Source: Paracoccus aminophilus JCM 7686 (GTDB lineage Bacteria; Pseudomonadota; Alphaproteobacteria; Rhodobacterales; Rhodobacteraceae). Taken from it: a stretch of 64,000 nt of DNA. The translations under genes were made by a program, and so were the position numbers. The stretch covers positions 718,001-782,000 of the forward strand of contig NC_022041.1 of the NCBI RefSeq assembly GCF_000444995.1, read 5' to 3'. Below are positions 49,166-58,137 of the stretch, one piece after another (within the stretch, counting starts at the first letter, position 1; every line of letters starts with the position of its first letter). The notes under the pieces were generated by a model that ran no database searches, was not told where the DNA came from, and saw only the letters and a list, made by a program, of their open reading frames with translations.

Positions 49166-50340
49166 GCCTTTCCCTCCCCGCCCTTGGGCTGGTCGAGGCG
49201 GGCGAGGATGGTGGAGCAGATGAAACCTGCCATAGCCTGCTCACCCTGATATCGCCCCCGGACTAAATCTGTCGGCCTATTGGCAACAAGTGGCCTGCGT
49301 TCGGCTATGCTTTGGGCAGCCTCCGCACACGCCCGCGTCTCTGCCTCGACGGCCCGCTGGACATGCTCGGCAAGGGCGGCTTTGGCATCGGCAGGGGTGA
49401 GGGCGCGGATACGCGCAGAGATAGTTTCCGCGCCCGGCGCACAGAGGGCCGCCTTCTCATACGCCGCCGCTGTCTCGGCCCGCGCTTGGTCTCGCTCTTT
49501 GGTCCGGCGGGCGATGAGGGCCCGCGCCTCGGTAAGGGCGGCTTTGATCTCGGTAAGCTCAGCTTTGTAGTCACGCCATAGCCGATCCGCCGCGCCAAGG
49601 GCGTCACGGGTGCTTTGGATGAAGCTGATTGCCAAGCCGACCCTGGGTAATTCCGGGTTCGGTGTTCCCGTGCAGCAAGACATTCCCGCCTCGATCAGTG
49701 CATCCCGCTCGGCCTCTGCCTTCTCGGCGCGGGCTTTCTCCTGCTCCCAGAGGCGTCCCATCATATCTCGGGCTTCGATCAGCGCCGCTTTATCGGCTTG
49801 CAGCGCGGTCAGGGCGTCGTCCCGATGTGCCGCGCAAAGGGTGAGCTTCTCGCGGATTTCTCGCGCCGCGATCACCTTGTCGTCGTAATCGTTGATGGTC
49901 AGCAGATCGTGCAGGGCCAGATCCGACATGAGTTCGTCGGCCCAAACTGCGATCTGCTCGTGGTGTGGCTCCACCAACCCCTCGACCTCGGCAGGCGCAG
50001 AGGGGGAGGACCGGCGAAAATCAGCATCGGCCAGCGCGAAATCACGATCAGCTTGCTTGTCAGGGTCGTGGGCCGTCAGCAGCCATCCCGGCTCGGGGTG
50101 CCAGTCAGTCGAGCCCCACCAGATCCGCTTGGGCGTCACGGTGCGGTCTGCGACCTCGCCGCGATAGTTGCGGTAGGTCATGGTAATCGGCTGACCCTCC
50201 TGCGCAGAGGGGGCGGAGAGATCGGCGCGGATGTACGCCACCTCATCACCATTCATCCGTTCGCCGGGGCATTCTTCGACCCAGGTGAGATTGTCCTGAT
50301 CGGCCCAGATCCGCTCCGGTGCTTTATCCACGGCGCTCAT
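49162..50340 (-). CDS. Coiled-coil phage protein with WYL-like segment
   Basis: This 392-residue protein begins MSAVDKAPERIWADQDNLTW. Residues near 50-100 (ITMTYRNYRGEVADRTVTPK, GSTDWHPEPGWLLTAHDPDK) resemble a WYL-type beta-barrel segment. The middle and C terminus (about 150-350) are long Ala/Glu-rich helices compatible with coiled coil. The role is unknown. It overlaps both neighbours. Confidence 0.65.
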   Translation of the reverse strand: MSAVDKAPERIWADQDNLTWVEECPGERMNGDEVAYIRADLSAPSAQEGQPITMTYRNYRGEVADRTVTPKRIWWGSTDWHPEPGWLLTAHDPDKQADRDFALADADFRRSSPSAPAEVEGLVEPHHEQIAVWADELMSDLALHDLLTINDYDDKVIAAREIREKLTLCAAHRDDALTALQADKAALIEARDMMGRLWEQEKARAEKAEAERDALIEAGMSCCTGTPNPELPRVGLAISFIQSTRDALGAADRLWRDYKAELTEIKAALTEARALIARRTKERDQARAETAAAYEKAALCAPGAETISARIRALTPADAKAALAEHVQRAVEAETRACAEAAQSIAERRPLVANRPTDLVRGRYQGEQAMAGFICSTILARLDQPKGGEGKA

Positions 50341-50864
50341 GCTGCACCGCCTTTCGCCCAAGCCGCAATCTCGACGGGTTCACAGCTGTCGAAGCACCAT
50401 GCGACCGGGGCAAGACCATGCGCGACCTGCCATTCGTCGATCGCCGCGCGGACGCGCTTCCCTAGATCTTCACAGGCCTCCGCTTTGAAATCGAGGATCG
50501 GATCGCCGTCCTCATTCGACAATTCGCAAAGGTCTTCCTCTGCTCGCTCAAGAAAGGCTTCGTGATCGAAGAAACGGGAAACGCGGATCGGCCCTTTCGT
50601 CGCCTGCACGATCAGCCGGTGCTCTTCCGCTTTCGCGCCCGCTTCGGCTTCCTCTCGCGTGTCGTAAGGACCACCGTGCCAGACCTCCTCGTCGTTCGAG
50701 GAATACCATGCGGTGCGGGCTTGGGTCAGCGCCTCGATGGCGCGCCCCACCTGATCGGCGGGCGGCGCAGTCTCGGCGTGGGGCGGGGTGGGCGAATCTT
50801 GACGGTCGCCCGCGTGGGGTGATGGCGCAGAGAATGCGCGGTTTGCAGACCTCGCATAACTCAT
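50337..50864 (-). CDS. First gene of the right-end operon
   Basis: This 175-residue protein begins MSYARSANRAFSAPSPHAGD and contains WYSSNDEEVWHGGPYDTREE, EAFLERAEEDLCEL and PVAWCFDSCEPVEIAAWAKG. No family is recognised. The frame is open upstream through attR into the old integrase remnant, but that is a chimera created by integration. In the circular phage it lies directly downstream of the integrase and attP. Confidence 0.6.
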   Translation of the reverse strand: MSYARSANRAFSAPSPHAGDRQDSPTPPHAETAPPADQVGRAIEALTQARTAWYSSNDEEVWHGGPYDTREEAEAGAKAEEHRLIVQATKGPIRVSRFFDHEAFLERAEEDLCELSNEDGDPILDFKAEACEDLGKRVRAAIDEWQVAHGLAPVAWCFDSCEPVEIAAWAKGGAA

Positions 50865-50929
50865 TGAATTGATTTCAACCGGATCGAAGTTCGTTTGCAA
50901 ACTATCTGATTGAAATTCGGAATTCTGTC

Positions 50930-50987
50930 CGGTTTTGGGTACCGTAGGCCGGAGGTTCGAATCCTCTCGCCCCGACCACAATTTAGC
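50930..50987. repeat. attR core (58-bp direct repeat with attL)
   Basis: Identical to 7048-7105. It contains the 3' part of tRNA-Pro (equivalent to 7048-7096) but not the 5' half, so it is not a functional tRNA. It is the right end of the prophage. Confidence 0.96.
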
Positions 50988-51009
50988 GTGTTTCGCTAAG
51001 GACATTTTA

Positions 51010-51190
51010 CTCCTCATTTTACAGACTTTGCGCTTTTCGACTGCTGCGAGCTTCGCCGCGAGGCCGTCAGTCATTCTGGGTGATAGCGCGACATAGCGCT
51101 CGATCACCTCGGCCGCGTGCTGGATCGACCATCCCATGGGTGTCGCGATTTCCTTGAGTTCGGCCCCCGCCTCGAACAAGCGGCTCACCG
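51010..51190 (-). pseudogene. Remnant of a second integrase (C-terminal about 60 residues)
   Basis: The frame reads RLFEAGAELKEIATPMGWSI, then [20 protein letters not shown] and LAAKLAAVEKRK. This matches the last part of the prophage integrase, including the nucleophile Tyr region. The catalytic His (ATHMGW) is Pro here (ATPMGW). Homology stops abruptly near 51190. It is adjacent to the att core in the same orientation as the intact integrase, so it is the left end of an older element at the same site. Confidence 0.9.
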
Positions 51191-52362
51191 AGATCTTCAG
51201 CAAGTGCCTGGGTTCGGATTGCGTTGATATCTTGATGAAATCAGGTGACTTGGCTGGGGTGGAAAGGTTTGGTTCGGCCATCGCGAGCCGTCAGATCAAG
51301 CTTACCCCAATCTCCTCACCGCTCCGGCGAAAGATCCGCCATGAGGTAGCAGGCCGAGACAGCACTGCTTTCCGCAGCCGCAGCCGCAGTCCTGTCCTCG
51401 GACCGGTCGATTACGTCGGGGGTCTGGATCGATTTGTTGTGGCTCGCATGACCGGCGGGTCGTGTTCGCGCCGCGTGGGTCGGTGCCCATTCGACAGGAC
51501 GGCCCGCGAAGACTGCCGCAGGCATGGCGCGACCGGGATGACCGGCCCCCGGACGTTTGCGACAGGGCGGGGGCCGAGGCGAGCCTCCTCCCCCGGGGCT
51601 CGAGCCAGCTTCATTCTATCACATCTGGCAGGCCTTGGGTGCGCTCTCGCGGGCGGAACTCCCTGCTCTCAGGCAAAAGCCAGCGCGTGATGCGCGGCGC
51701 GGAAAACAATGCGAGGATGGTTGCGGAGGGGCGGGGCGATTGGCGATGACCCAACAGTGAGTGACCGGCAAGACGTGCTTGCGCGGTCACCAAACCACTA
51801 CTCGTTACGACACATGAACAAGTCCACTCAGTACATAATAACAACTTTTGGGGGATTTATTGGTTTCCTGTCTAAAACGTCAGGCTGGCGTATTCCGAGT
51901 TGGGCCGGGTCGCATGGATCAGGCGGAGCGGGGGTTGCCGAGGTTTTTCGCGCGCCCGCTACGTTCATATTAAGAGCGTTGATACTAACTGCAGCCTAGA
52001 ACGATGGGGCGAGGGCAGGGGCGATAGGCAGGAGATCGGACGCTGCCATCGTCTGTTGCGATGCGGCGAAATGACGAACCCGCCGGATATGATCGCGACG
52101 CGGTTGCGACGCTTCTCGCGGCGTTTGGCGGGGGGACCGGCTTCCTGTACCTTGCGCGATTTAAGAAGATAATCCGGCCAGAGGTAAGGCGATCATCAGA
52201 TCTCTGAGGCGGGGTGTCGTTCGCGAGGGACGGTCAGCCGAGGCCGCCGGAATCTGCCCGCCGAACCGACGGACAGGCTTATGCGAGACGGCGTCTGTCC
52301 CAGCCGATCTGACAAGGCGCGGGGGGCCAACCCTGCGGCCCGGTCGCCAAGAGGTCCTTGAG
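51191..52362. other. Decayed region, no intact gene
   Basis: These 1,170 bp have open frames on several strands but none has good ribosome-binding sites or a recognised product. They include a copy of the post-lysis block (51783-51884). The sequence looks like debris of an old prophage plus tRNA-adjacent host DNA. No second copy of the att core was seen to the right. Confidence 0.6.
51783..51884. repeat. Copy of the prophage post-lysis block
   Basis: It matches 41459-41564 in order and near spacing: GGTCACCAAA at 51785, ACTCGTTACGACAC, CACTCA and GGTTTCCTGTCTAAAACG at 51862. It lies beyond attR and therefore outside the present prophage. Confidence 0.65.
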
Positions 52363-52569
52363 TCAGGACTTCTGGATTTCGTTCAGGATTTCCTGAGCAA
52401 TGGCCGCGGTGCCGACGGCCATGTCCGGAATGACCTCGTTCAGGAAGGCGATGATCTTGCCGCGCTCTGATTCGTGGCGGGACGCATATTCGGATATCAG
52501 AAAGATAATCGTGCGCTTTCGAAGCTGGATCTCGGCGTCGAGCACGGAAACTTTATCAATTTCAGACAT
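52363..52569 (-). CDS. Hypothetical small protein, 68 residues
   Basis: The sequence begins MSEIDKVSVLDAEIQLRKRT and is helical throughout (VGTAAIAQEILNEIQKS at the end). GGAGGT lies 6 nt before ATG 52569. The function is unknown. It is the first supportable gene right of the old element. Confidence 0.6.
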   Translation of the reverse strand: MSEIDKVSVLDAEIQLRKRTIIFLISEYASRHESERGKIIAFLNEVIPDMAVGTAAIAQEILNEIQKS

Positions 52570-52702
52570 TTATAACCTCCGGTATCGCATCACTACTCCA
52601 TTGCGCCCCCCTCTCGTCAAGGGTTTTCACGGCGCTGCCCGATGCGCCACCGCCTTGATCCGTCCAGCAAGCCGTAATTCTGACCCGGAGCGCCGCAGTC
52701 GC

Positions 52703-54175
52703 TCAGTGGCACTCGACCCGGAACACCTTGTCGCGTTGTGCGGCCACGACCTGCTCGGTCGGCTGAACCGAGCCCGGCTCTGCGCTGTCGCGAAAGCGGA
52801 TCTGATAGCGATTGAGAAAGTCACGCACGGCATCGGCGCGAATGACCCAGGCCATATTCTCGATCCCGGTTTCGGCGCGCAGGCTTTTTCCGGCTTTGGC
52901 CGCGACCACGGCAAGCTGGCGCCCGCTGCGGTCAAGCACCGGCCCGCCCGAATTTCCGGGCTGCACCGGCGCCGTGATCTGGAAGCTGAGACGGCTGCCT
53001 TCAAAGCCAGAGGTGCTTGAGACGACGCCATCGGTGACATTGAGCGCCTGAGTCAGGCTGAAGACCGGATAGCCCATCACGAGCAGGCTTTCGCCCAGTT
53101 TCGGCCCCTCGGTGCGGAAGGCAATCGGCTCGCGGCTGGCGAATTTCGGGACGCGGAGCAGCGCGAGGTCAAGCCGCACATCCGAGCCGATCAGCTCGGC
53201 GGGCTGGCCATTGACCGTCAGGCTGTCGCAAGAGGCGATGACGTGATGGTTCGTCAGCACATGGCCCTCGGTCGAGACAAGTGAGCCCGAACCGCTGGCG
53301 GTCATCGAGCGATACCAGTCCGGCCGATCCTCCATCCCCGGATAGCGGCCCTCGATCAGCCTGTCCTTGATCGCCTTGAAGGGCACGCCTTTCCCGGCAA
53401 AAAGCTCGGTCGAGGCCAGAACCTCGGCCACGATCGGGCGCATCGCCCAAGAGGACGAGGCCGAAACCGCGACCGAGACGCCGCGCATTTCACGGTCATC
53501 CTGCCCCATGATCGTATAGATCAGCAGATCGTCAACGCGCACGGCCAGATATCCCAACCCTCCGGTCACGCCGCTGGCCAGAATCTCGGCATCGTCCTGA
53601 TCCGCGACCAATTGCTTGGCGAGCGCGCGCGGATTGATCGCGCTATTGCTTTGAAAACGGGTCTCGCGGATTTCGAAGGGCACGGCGGCGCGGCCCTCGT
53701 AAAGCAGACCCTGTGCATCCTCACCGTCGATCTGTGCCGCCGCGACAAAGCCACGCGGAATGGCGATGCGGATGCCGGTCCAATCCGAGGTCTCGACGCT
53801 GAGATCGGTGTCCTGCCGGGTCGCCTCGGCCCGTTTGGCCAGGATCGCGCGGCTTTCGGGATCGAGCGTGCCGGTTTCTGCCGTGCCAAGGCTGCGCTGA
53901 AAACTGCGCACGGCCTCTTTGGTCTCGGCACCCGCGCTGCCGTCAATCGCGCCGCGATAATGCCCGGTCCAAAGCAGATCGCCCTGAATGGAGGCCAGAT
54001 CGCTGTCGGTCGCGCCATTGGCGGCAAGGTTGAAGGCCCGCATGATCTGCGCGGGCAGCTCGGCCTGCGCCGCCGAAGCGGCGCAGGTCAGTGTTACCAT
54101 CAGGGCCGCTCGGCCCAGCCAGCCTGACAGGCCAAAGCGCGACACCAGTCCGGCGGGCAAAGCGGCGCGCCTCAT
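52703..54175 (-). CDS. Periplasmic trypsin-like protease with PG-binding-like domain
   Basis: This 490-residue protein has an N-terminal signal segment (to about residue 38). A peptidoglycan-binding-1-like region (HYRGAIDGSAGAETKEAVRS FQRSLG, residues about 72-100) follows. The C-terminal S1-type domain has His in VLTNHHVIASCDS, Asp in DVRLDLALLRVP and Ser in PVQPGNSGGPVLD. It ends the TagRST-like cluster and overlaps the lipoprotein gene stop by 4 bp, so it is likely a cluster effector or quality-control protease. Confidence 0.85.
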   Translation of the reverse strand: MRRAALPAGLVSRFGLSGWLGRAALMVTLTCAASAAQAELPAQIMRAFNLAANGATDSDLASIQGDLLWTGHYRGAIDGSAGAETKEAVRSFQRSLGTAETGTLDPESRAILAKRAEATRQDTDLSVETSDWTGIRIAIPRGFVAAAQIDGEDAQGLLYEGRAAVPFEIRETRFQSNSAINPRALAKQLVADQDDAEILASGVTGGLGYLAVRVDDLLIYTIMGQDDREMRGVSVAVSASSSWAMRPIVAEVLASTELFAGKGVPFKAIKDRLIEGRYPGMEDRPDWYRSMTASGSGSLVSTEGHVLTNHHVIASCDSLTVNGQPAELIGSDVRLDLALLRVPKFASREPIAFRTEGPKLGESLLVMGYPVFSLTQALNVTDGVVSSTSGFEGSRLSFQITAPVQPGNSGGPVLDRSGRQLAVVAAKAGKSLRAETGIENMAWVIRADAVRDFLNRYQIRFRDSAEPGSVQPTEQVVAAQRDKVFRVECH

Positions 54176-54981
54176 CCGAGCAGCTTCTCGATGGCCTGCA
54201 CATTCGCCTCGAGCTTCGCGCGCTGCTGGCCGTCTGCGGTCTTCTGCTGGTTCAGCGACGAGCTGACCGAAGCAACACTTGGGGTCGCAGTGCGGGCGGC
54301 GCGGGCATTGCGGTCCTTGGCGGCCAGATATTCGGCACGGTTGACCTGCGCGGTCGCGGCCGAAGCGTCAACATAGCCGTCGACCCGCTGACCGATCCCG
54401 TTGAACGAGGCCGAGATCACCTTGTTGTCGGTCGCGATATGGCGCTTGAGCGCCTCGAGCTGGGCTTTGCCCGATTTCTTGTCGATCTTGCCCGCGCGAA
54501 TGCCTTTGGCCAGTTGATCGGCCTGCTGGCTGCGGCAGCTGCGCAGGGCGGCGACGGCTTTCCCGGTGGTCGTGACCAGCGCGCCCTCGGTTCGGGCGTC
54601 ATTGTTGACCGAGGCCAGAAGCGTGCGCGCATCTTGCGCATTCTGTTGTTTTTGCTGGTAATAGGTCGCCGAATAGCCAGCAAGACCGCCCGCGGTCGCA
54701 CCAATCAGCGCGCCTTTGGCCCGGTCATGGCGACCCGAAACTGCGGCACCCAGAACCGCGCCCAGCACGGCGCCGGCGACGGCATTGTTGGCCTGCCGGT
54801 TGATCTCGGTCGTGCGCGCGGCCGAGATCGTGTTGTAATAGGTGCTGCAGCTGTCTTTCGGATCAACAGCCGCTTCCTTCACCGTGATCTGCTCATCGCA
54901 GGCGGTCAGCAGCAGCATCGAGCTCAGGGCGAGAGCGGTCGTGCCCTTGCCGATGACTTTGAAGAGTGAGGTCTCAAACAC
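54172..54981 (-). CDS. Glycine-zipper lipoprotein (TagQ-like position)
   Basis: This 269-residue protein has the lipobox LLLTACDEQI (Cys near residue 28). A glycine-zipper block (VAGAVLGAVLGAAVSG and LIGATAGGLAGYSATYY) suggests outer-membrane association. A long helical C terminus follows. In the TagQRST module TagQ is an outer-membrane lipoprotein, and this gene occupies that place. Homology to TagQ itself is not visible. Confidence 0.7.
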   Translation of the reverse strand: MFETSLFKVIGKGTTALALSSMLLLTACDEQITVKEAAVDPKDSCSTYYNTISAARTTEINRQANNAVAGAVLGAVLGAAVSGRHDRAKGALIGATAGGLAGYSATYYQQKQQNAQDARTLLASVNNDARTEGALVTTTGKAVAALRSCRSQQADQLAKGIRAGKIDKKSGKAQLEALKRHIATDNKVISASFNGIGQRVDGYVDASAATAQVNRAEYLAAKDRNARAARTATPSVASVSSSLNQQKTADGQQRAKLEANVQAIEKLLG

Positions 54982-55004
54982 GAAGGAACTCCTTGCAGGG
55001 TGAA

Positions 55005-56927
55005 CTATTGAAAATCGGGGTAGTCGTTCCGGCGCTCGGCGCGGGTGGCGTCGAGGTCCGAAATCCAGTCGGCGCGCATCTGGTCCGAGATCTGGCCGCG
55101 CCCCTCGCGCAGCGTCTCGAGATGGCGGATCAAGAGGTCGAGATTGGGGGCAAGGCTCGCGCCGCCCTCATCGGCAAAGCTCGCGCGGGTGTCGCGGATC
55201 GCGGTATCGACCAGGGGCGCGGGGCGGGCGGCAAGCTCGACTTGCACCTGAAGATAGAGGTCATAAGCGTCCTGAATGCGGGCCTCGTTTTCGGCAATCC
55301 GGCTAAGAATGCGCGCGCGTTGCGAGCGCCTTTCGGCATTGGTCAGCTTGGTGCCCGCTGCGACATCCTCGAGCCGGGCAAGCTCGAACAAGGCCAGCCC
55401 GATATTGCGCCCGATCCGGTCAATGAGATTGCCGGTCAGCAGGCCCGAGCGGATCGAGAAGCGCACGGCCTCTTTTTCCTTTTCGGCCAAAGCGACATTC
55501 ATCCGGTCCATCTGGACCTGCAATTCATCGGTCTTGCGCTCAAGTTCCTCGCGCGACAGCTCGCGCGCGGCGATCTGTTCGCGCAGACCGGCCAGCTCGG
55601 CCCCCATCGCTTGAGGGTCCGCGCTCGCCAGATTGGCGCCGCCTTGCAGCAGGGTCTGGCGGCTGGCGAGCATGTCCTTTTCCAGCTCGGGATTGGCCAA
55701 GCCTTCGACTGGCGGCGCGGCCTCGTCGCGCCGCCCGGCAAAGACCGGGGCCGAAATCGCCAGTCGCATCCCCAGCGCCGGTGTCCGACCCTCGCCGCCT
55801 TGCGTGAAGAGCGCCGCCACCTCGCTGCGCCGCCCGATGGCATTGCCTTCGCGCAGAACCAGTGACGAGCCGCCTTTCGAGATCACGCCCCCGACCTGAC
55901 CGGCCAGCCCATCGGGCCGGGTCGGGCGGAAGAAGTCGAGCACGATTTCCTCGGCATTGCAGAGCATATCATAGAGGCCGAGCATATTCGGCAGGCGCGT
56001 GCCCACCGCGCCGGGGCGCGGCACGTCCGAGCGGGGCGGCGGGGCGCAGATTTCGTCAAGGCTGGCGTCGCGCGGCTGACCGCCGTCGCCCATGACCTGA
56101 TAGAGCTGCCGCCCGCGATTTTGCGCGGTGACATAGGCCGCGCCACCGCGCGCGCCATATTCCCATTCCGCTTCCGTCGGCAGGCGCAGATAGCCAGTCG
56201 CTCCTTGATTCCACGGCAGATAACTGGGTTCCTTCGCCGCGATCCGGTCCTTGTCGAGCGCGATCATCCAGGCCGAATAGGCGCGCGAGAAGTCCACCGC
56301 ATCAAACCAAGAAAGCCCGCCCTTCGCCTCGATCTGGCGCAGATTGCTGGCGGCGATCGCGGTGTTGAAGTCCGCGCAGGCGGGGGCATCCTCGGCCAAG
56401 GTCTCGGCAGGGGGGCGGGTGAACAGACCCATCTCATAGGCCAGCCATTGCGGCTGGGTCAGCTCGTATTTGGCGAGATAGAAGCTGAGCATCGCGGTGC
56501 GCTCAAGCCCGTCAGAGCCAAGCGGCTCCCCGGCTTCATCCAGCGCGAACGTGCCCGCGACGGGCGCATTCCACGGGCTGTTCGACAGCACGGATTGCGG
56601 GGTTTCCGCGCCGATATCAATGACGCGACCAAAGCTCGCATTGACCTGATCGAGCCCGCCGCGCGCGGGCACATCGATCCGGCGAAAGAGCATATGGCGC
56701 CCGCAGGGCAGGGGCAGGGCCAGCTCGACTGGCGTTCCGCCCGGGGCGGCAAGCGCGGGACAGGCGAGCTTTGTCAGGTCCTTTTCGCCCGAAGCGATCA
56801 GCTTTTTGCGGGCTTCGGCCCAGCCCGCCGGATCGTCGATCTGGCACCAGAGCGGTTTTTCAGCGGCCAAGGCGGTAATCGGCACAGCCAGAAGCAAGGC
56901 GGTCAGGGCGAATGCGGCTTTAATCAT
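55005..56927 (-). CDS. FGE/SUMF1-domain periplasmic protein (TagR-like)
   Basis: This 640-residue protein has a signal peptide (MIKAAFALTALLLAVPITAL). Residues about 110-400 are a formylglycine-generating-enzyme-like domain with LSFYLAKYELTQPQWLAYEM and LRLPTEAEWEYGARGGAAYV, and LGLYDMLCNAEEIVLDF near its end. The C-terminal third is a long coiled coil. TagR of the type VI phosphorylation pathway is a protein of this type. ATG 56927 overlaps the permease stop by 8 bp; a longer frame upstream lies inside the permease gene. Confidence 0.82.
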   Translation of the reverse strand: MIKAAFALTALLLAVPITALAAEKPLWCQIDDPAGWAEARKKLIASGEKDLTKLACPALAAPGGTPVELALPLPCGRHMLFRRIDVPARGGLDQVNASFGRVIDIGAETPQSVLSNSPWNAPVAGTFALDEAGEPLGSDGLERTAMLSFYLAKYELTQPQWLAYEMGLFTRPPAETLAEDAPACADFNTAIAASNLRQIEAKGGLSWFDAVDFSRAYSAWMIALDKDRIAAKEPSYLPWNQGATGYLRLPTEAEWEYGARGGAAYVTAQNRGRQLYQVMGDGGQPRDASLDEICAPPPRSDVPRPGAVGTRLPNMLGLYDMLCNAEEIVLDFFRPTRPDGLAGQVGGVISKGGSSLVLREGNAIGRRSEVAALFTQGGEGRTPALGMRLAISAPVFAGRRDEAAPPVEGLANPELEKDMLASRQTLLQGGANLASADPQAMGAELAGLREQIAARELSREELERKTDELQVQMDRMNVALAEKEKEAVRFSIRSGLLTGNLIDRIGRNIGLALFELARLEDVAAGTKLTNAERRSQRARILSRIAENEARIQDAYDLYLQVQVELAARPAPLVDTAIRDTRASFADEGGASLAPNLDLLIRHLETLREGRGQISDQMRADWISDLDATRAERRNDYPDFQ

Positions 56928-58137
56928 GGCGAAGCCCCTCGGCAATCTGCATCCGGCCCGCGCGCCAACCGGCTGCGCAGCCCGCCAAAGCTCCGGCGGC
57001 AACCGCAAGGGCGAAGGCCCAGAAAAGATGATAGGGCGCCAGCGCCATCATTGGCCCTTCCAGCCCGCCGAGCCCTGCCAGCCGCGCATTGACCAGCGGC
57101 TGAACGAGCCAAGCAGCAAGCCCGGCCAAAGTCGCTCCCGCCCCCGCAATCATCGCGCCTTGCAGCGAGGGCAGCAGCGCGACTGCCCCCGCCTGCAGGC
57201 CAAGAAGCCGCAAAAGCGAGAGCTCGCGCGCCTTCTCCATCACCCCGGCGGCGAGATGCAGGCCAAGCGTCAGCACGAAGCCCAGTACCGAAAAGACCGT
57301 CACCAGCGAAAACACCCAGCCAATCCCGGATTCGACGGCGAGCGCGGTCTCGATCTCTTCGGCGCGGGTCGAGACGTCAAAGCCCTGATGCATCAGCGCG
57401 TCGCGCAAGCCGGGCACATCGCGGATGTCGCGCGCGTAAAGGCGAAAGCTGGCATAGCTGCGATGCGCGGCATCGGTCTGGCCCTCGCGCGCACCGTCCC
57501 AGCCGAGCTCGGGGACGGCATAGCCCTCGCGCCAGCGTTCGACAGCGGTTTCGAGCGCGCGGTCAACGAAAATATCGTCGCTTTGCAGCAGATCGCGGGG
57601 CAACACGGCCAGAACCGTGACCTTGAGGTTGGCGCTTTCGCGCTTCTCCCCGACCTGTCGCAAGGCCGTCAGCGTGAGCTCATCGCCGGGATTTGCCCCC
57701 GCAGCGATCGCCAGCCGCTCGGTCAGGACGGTTTGGTGCAGCCCCTCGGGGACGGGAAGCCCCGCAAGCAGCGGATCGCCTTTGGCCGTCGGCAACAGCC
57801 GGGGTTCGAGCATCTCGCGCGCATCGGGGCCGCGCATCCGGACCGATGAGGCAAGATAGCGCGCACGCGGCAGCACAAAGCCCACGCGCGGATCGGCGGC
57901 GGTGGTCTCGAACCATTCGGGGGCAATCTGCAGATCGCGGGCCAGACGGATTTCCAGAATGCGCGGGTCCGAGCGCAGTCGGGTGACAAGATTGTCGACC
58001 ACGCCAAGGCCGAGCCCGCCCAGAAGCAGGATCGGCAAAAGCGCCACCGCAACCGCCAGCATCAGGCACAGGCTGGAGCGCCAGCCATGCCAGAGATCGC
58101 GCAGCGCCAGCAGGGGCAGGGTCACAAGCGCCGTCAT
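56920..58137 (-). CDS. ABC transporter permease (FtsX-type, TagS-like)
   Basis: This 405-residue protein has four membrane segments in the FtsX/MacB arrangement: one near the N terminus (LCLMLAVAVALLPILLLGGL), a large periplasmic domain, then three near residues 265-390. The C-terminal part has GVMEKARELSLLRLLGLQAG, the FtsX core motif. TagS has the same architecture. It is coupled to the ATPase by an ATGA overlap. Confidence 0.85.
   Translation of the reverse strand: MTALVTLPLLALRDLWHGWRSSLCLMLAVAVALLPILLLGGLGLGVVDNLVTRLRSDPRILEIRLARDLQIAPEWFETTAADPRVGFVLPRARYLASSVRMRGPDAREMLEPRLLPTAKGDPLLAGLPVPEGLHQTVLTERLAIAAGANPGDELTLTALRQVGEKRESANLKVTVLAVLPRDLLQSDDIFVDRALETAVERWREGYAVPELGWDGAREGQTDAAHRSYASFRLYARDIRDVPGLRDALMHQGFDVSTRAEEIETALAVESGIGWVFSLVTVFSVLGFVLTLGLHLAAGVMEKARELSLLRLLGLQAGAVALLPSLQGAMIAGAGATLAGLAAWLVQPLVNARLAGLGGLEGPMMALAPYHLFWAFALAVAAGALAGCAAGWRAGRMQIAEGLRHD

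Noticed and set aside
50930..50978. Second tRNA-Pro gene at attR
   Set aside because: Only the 3' part of the tRNA is present; the D arm and 5' acceptor strand are missing, so it cannot fold.
50337..51281. A single 314-residue frame from the integrase remnant through attR into the right-end gene
   Set aside because: It is open by chance across the tRNA-derived core (reading [17 protein letters not shown], typical of antisense tRNA read-through). The real gene has its own ATG at 50864 and exists without the remnant in the excised phage.
51136..51690. 184-residue plus-strand frame in the decayed region
   Set aside because: It starts antisense to the integrase remnant, lacks a ribosome-binding site and has the Arg/Ser-rich composition of random high-GC frames.
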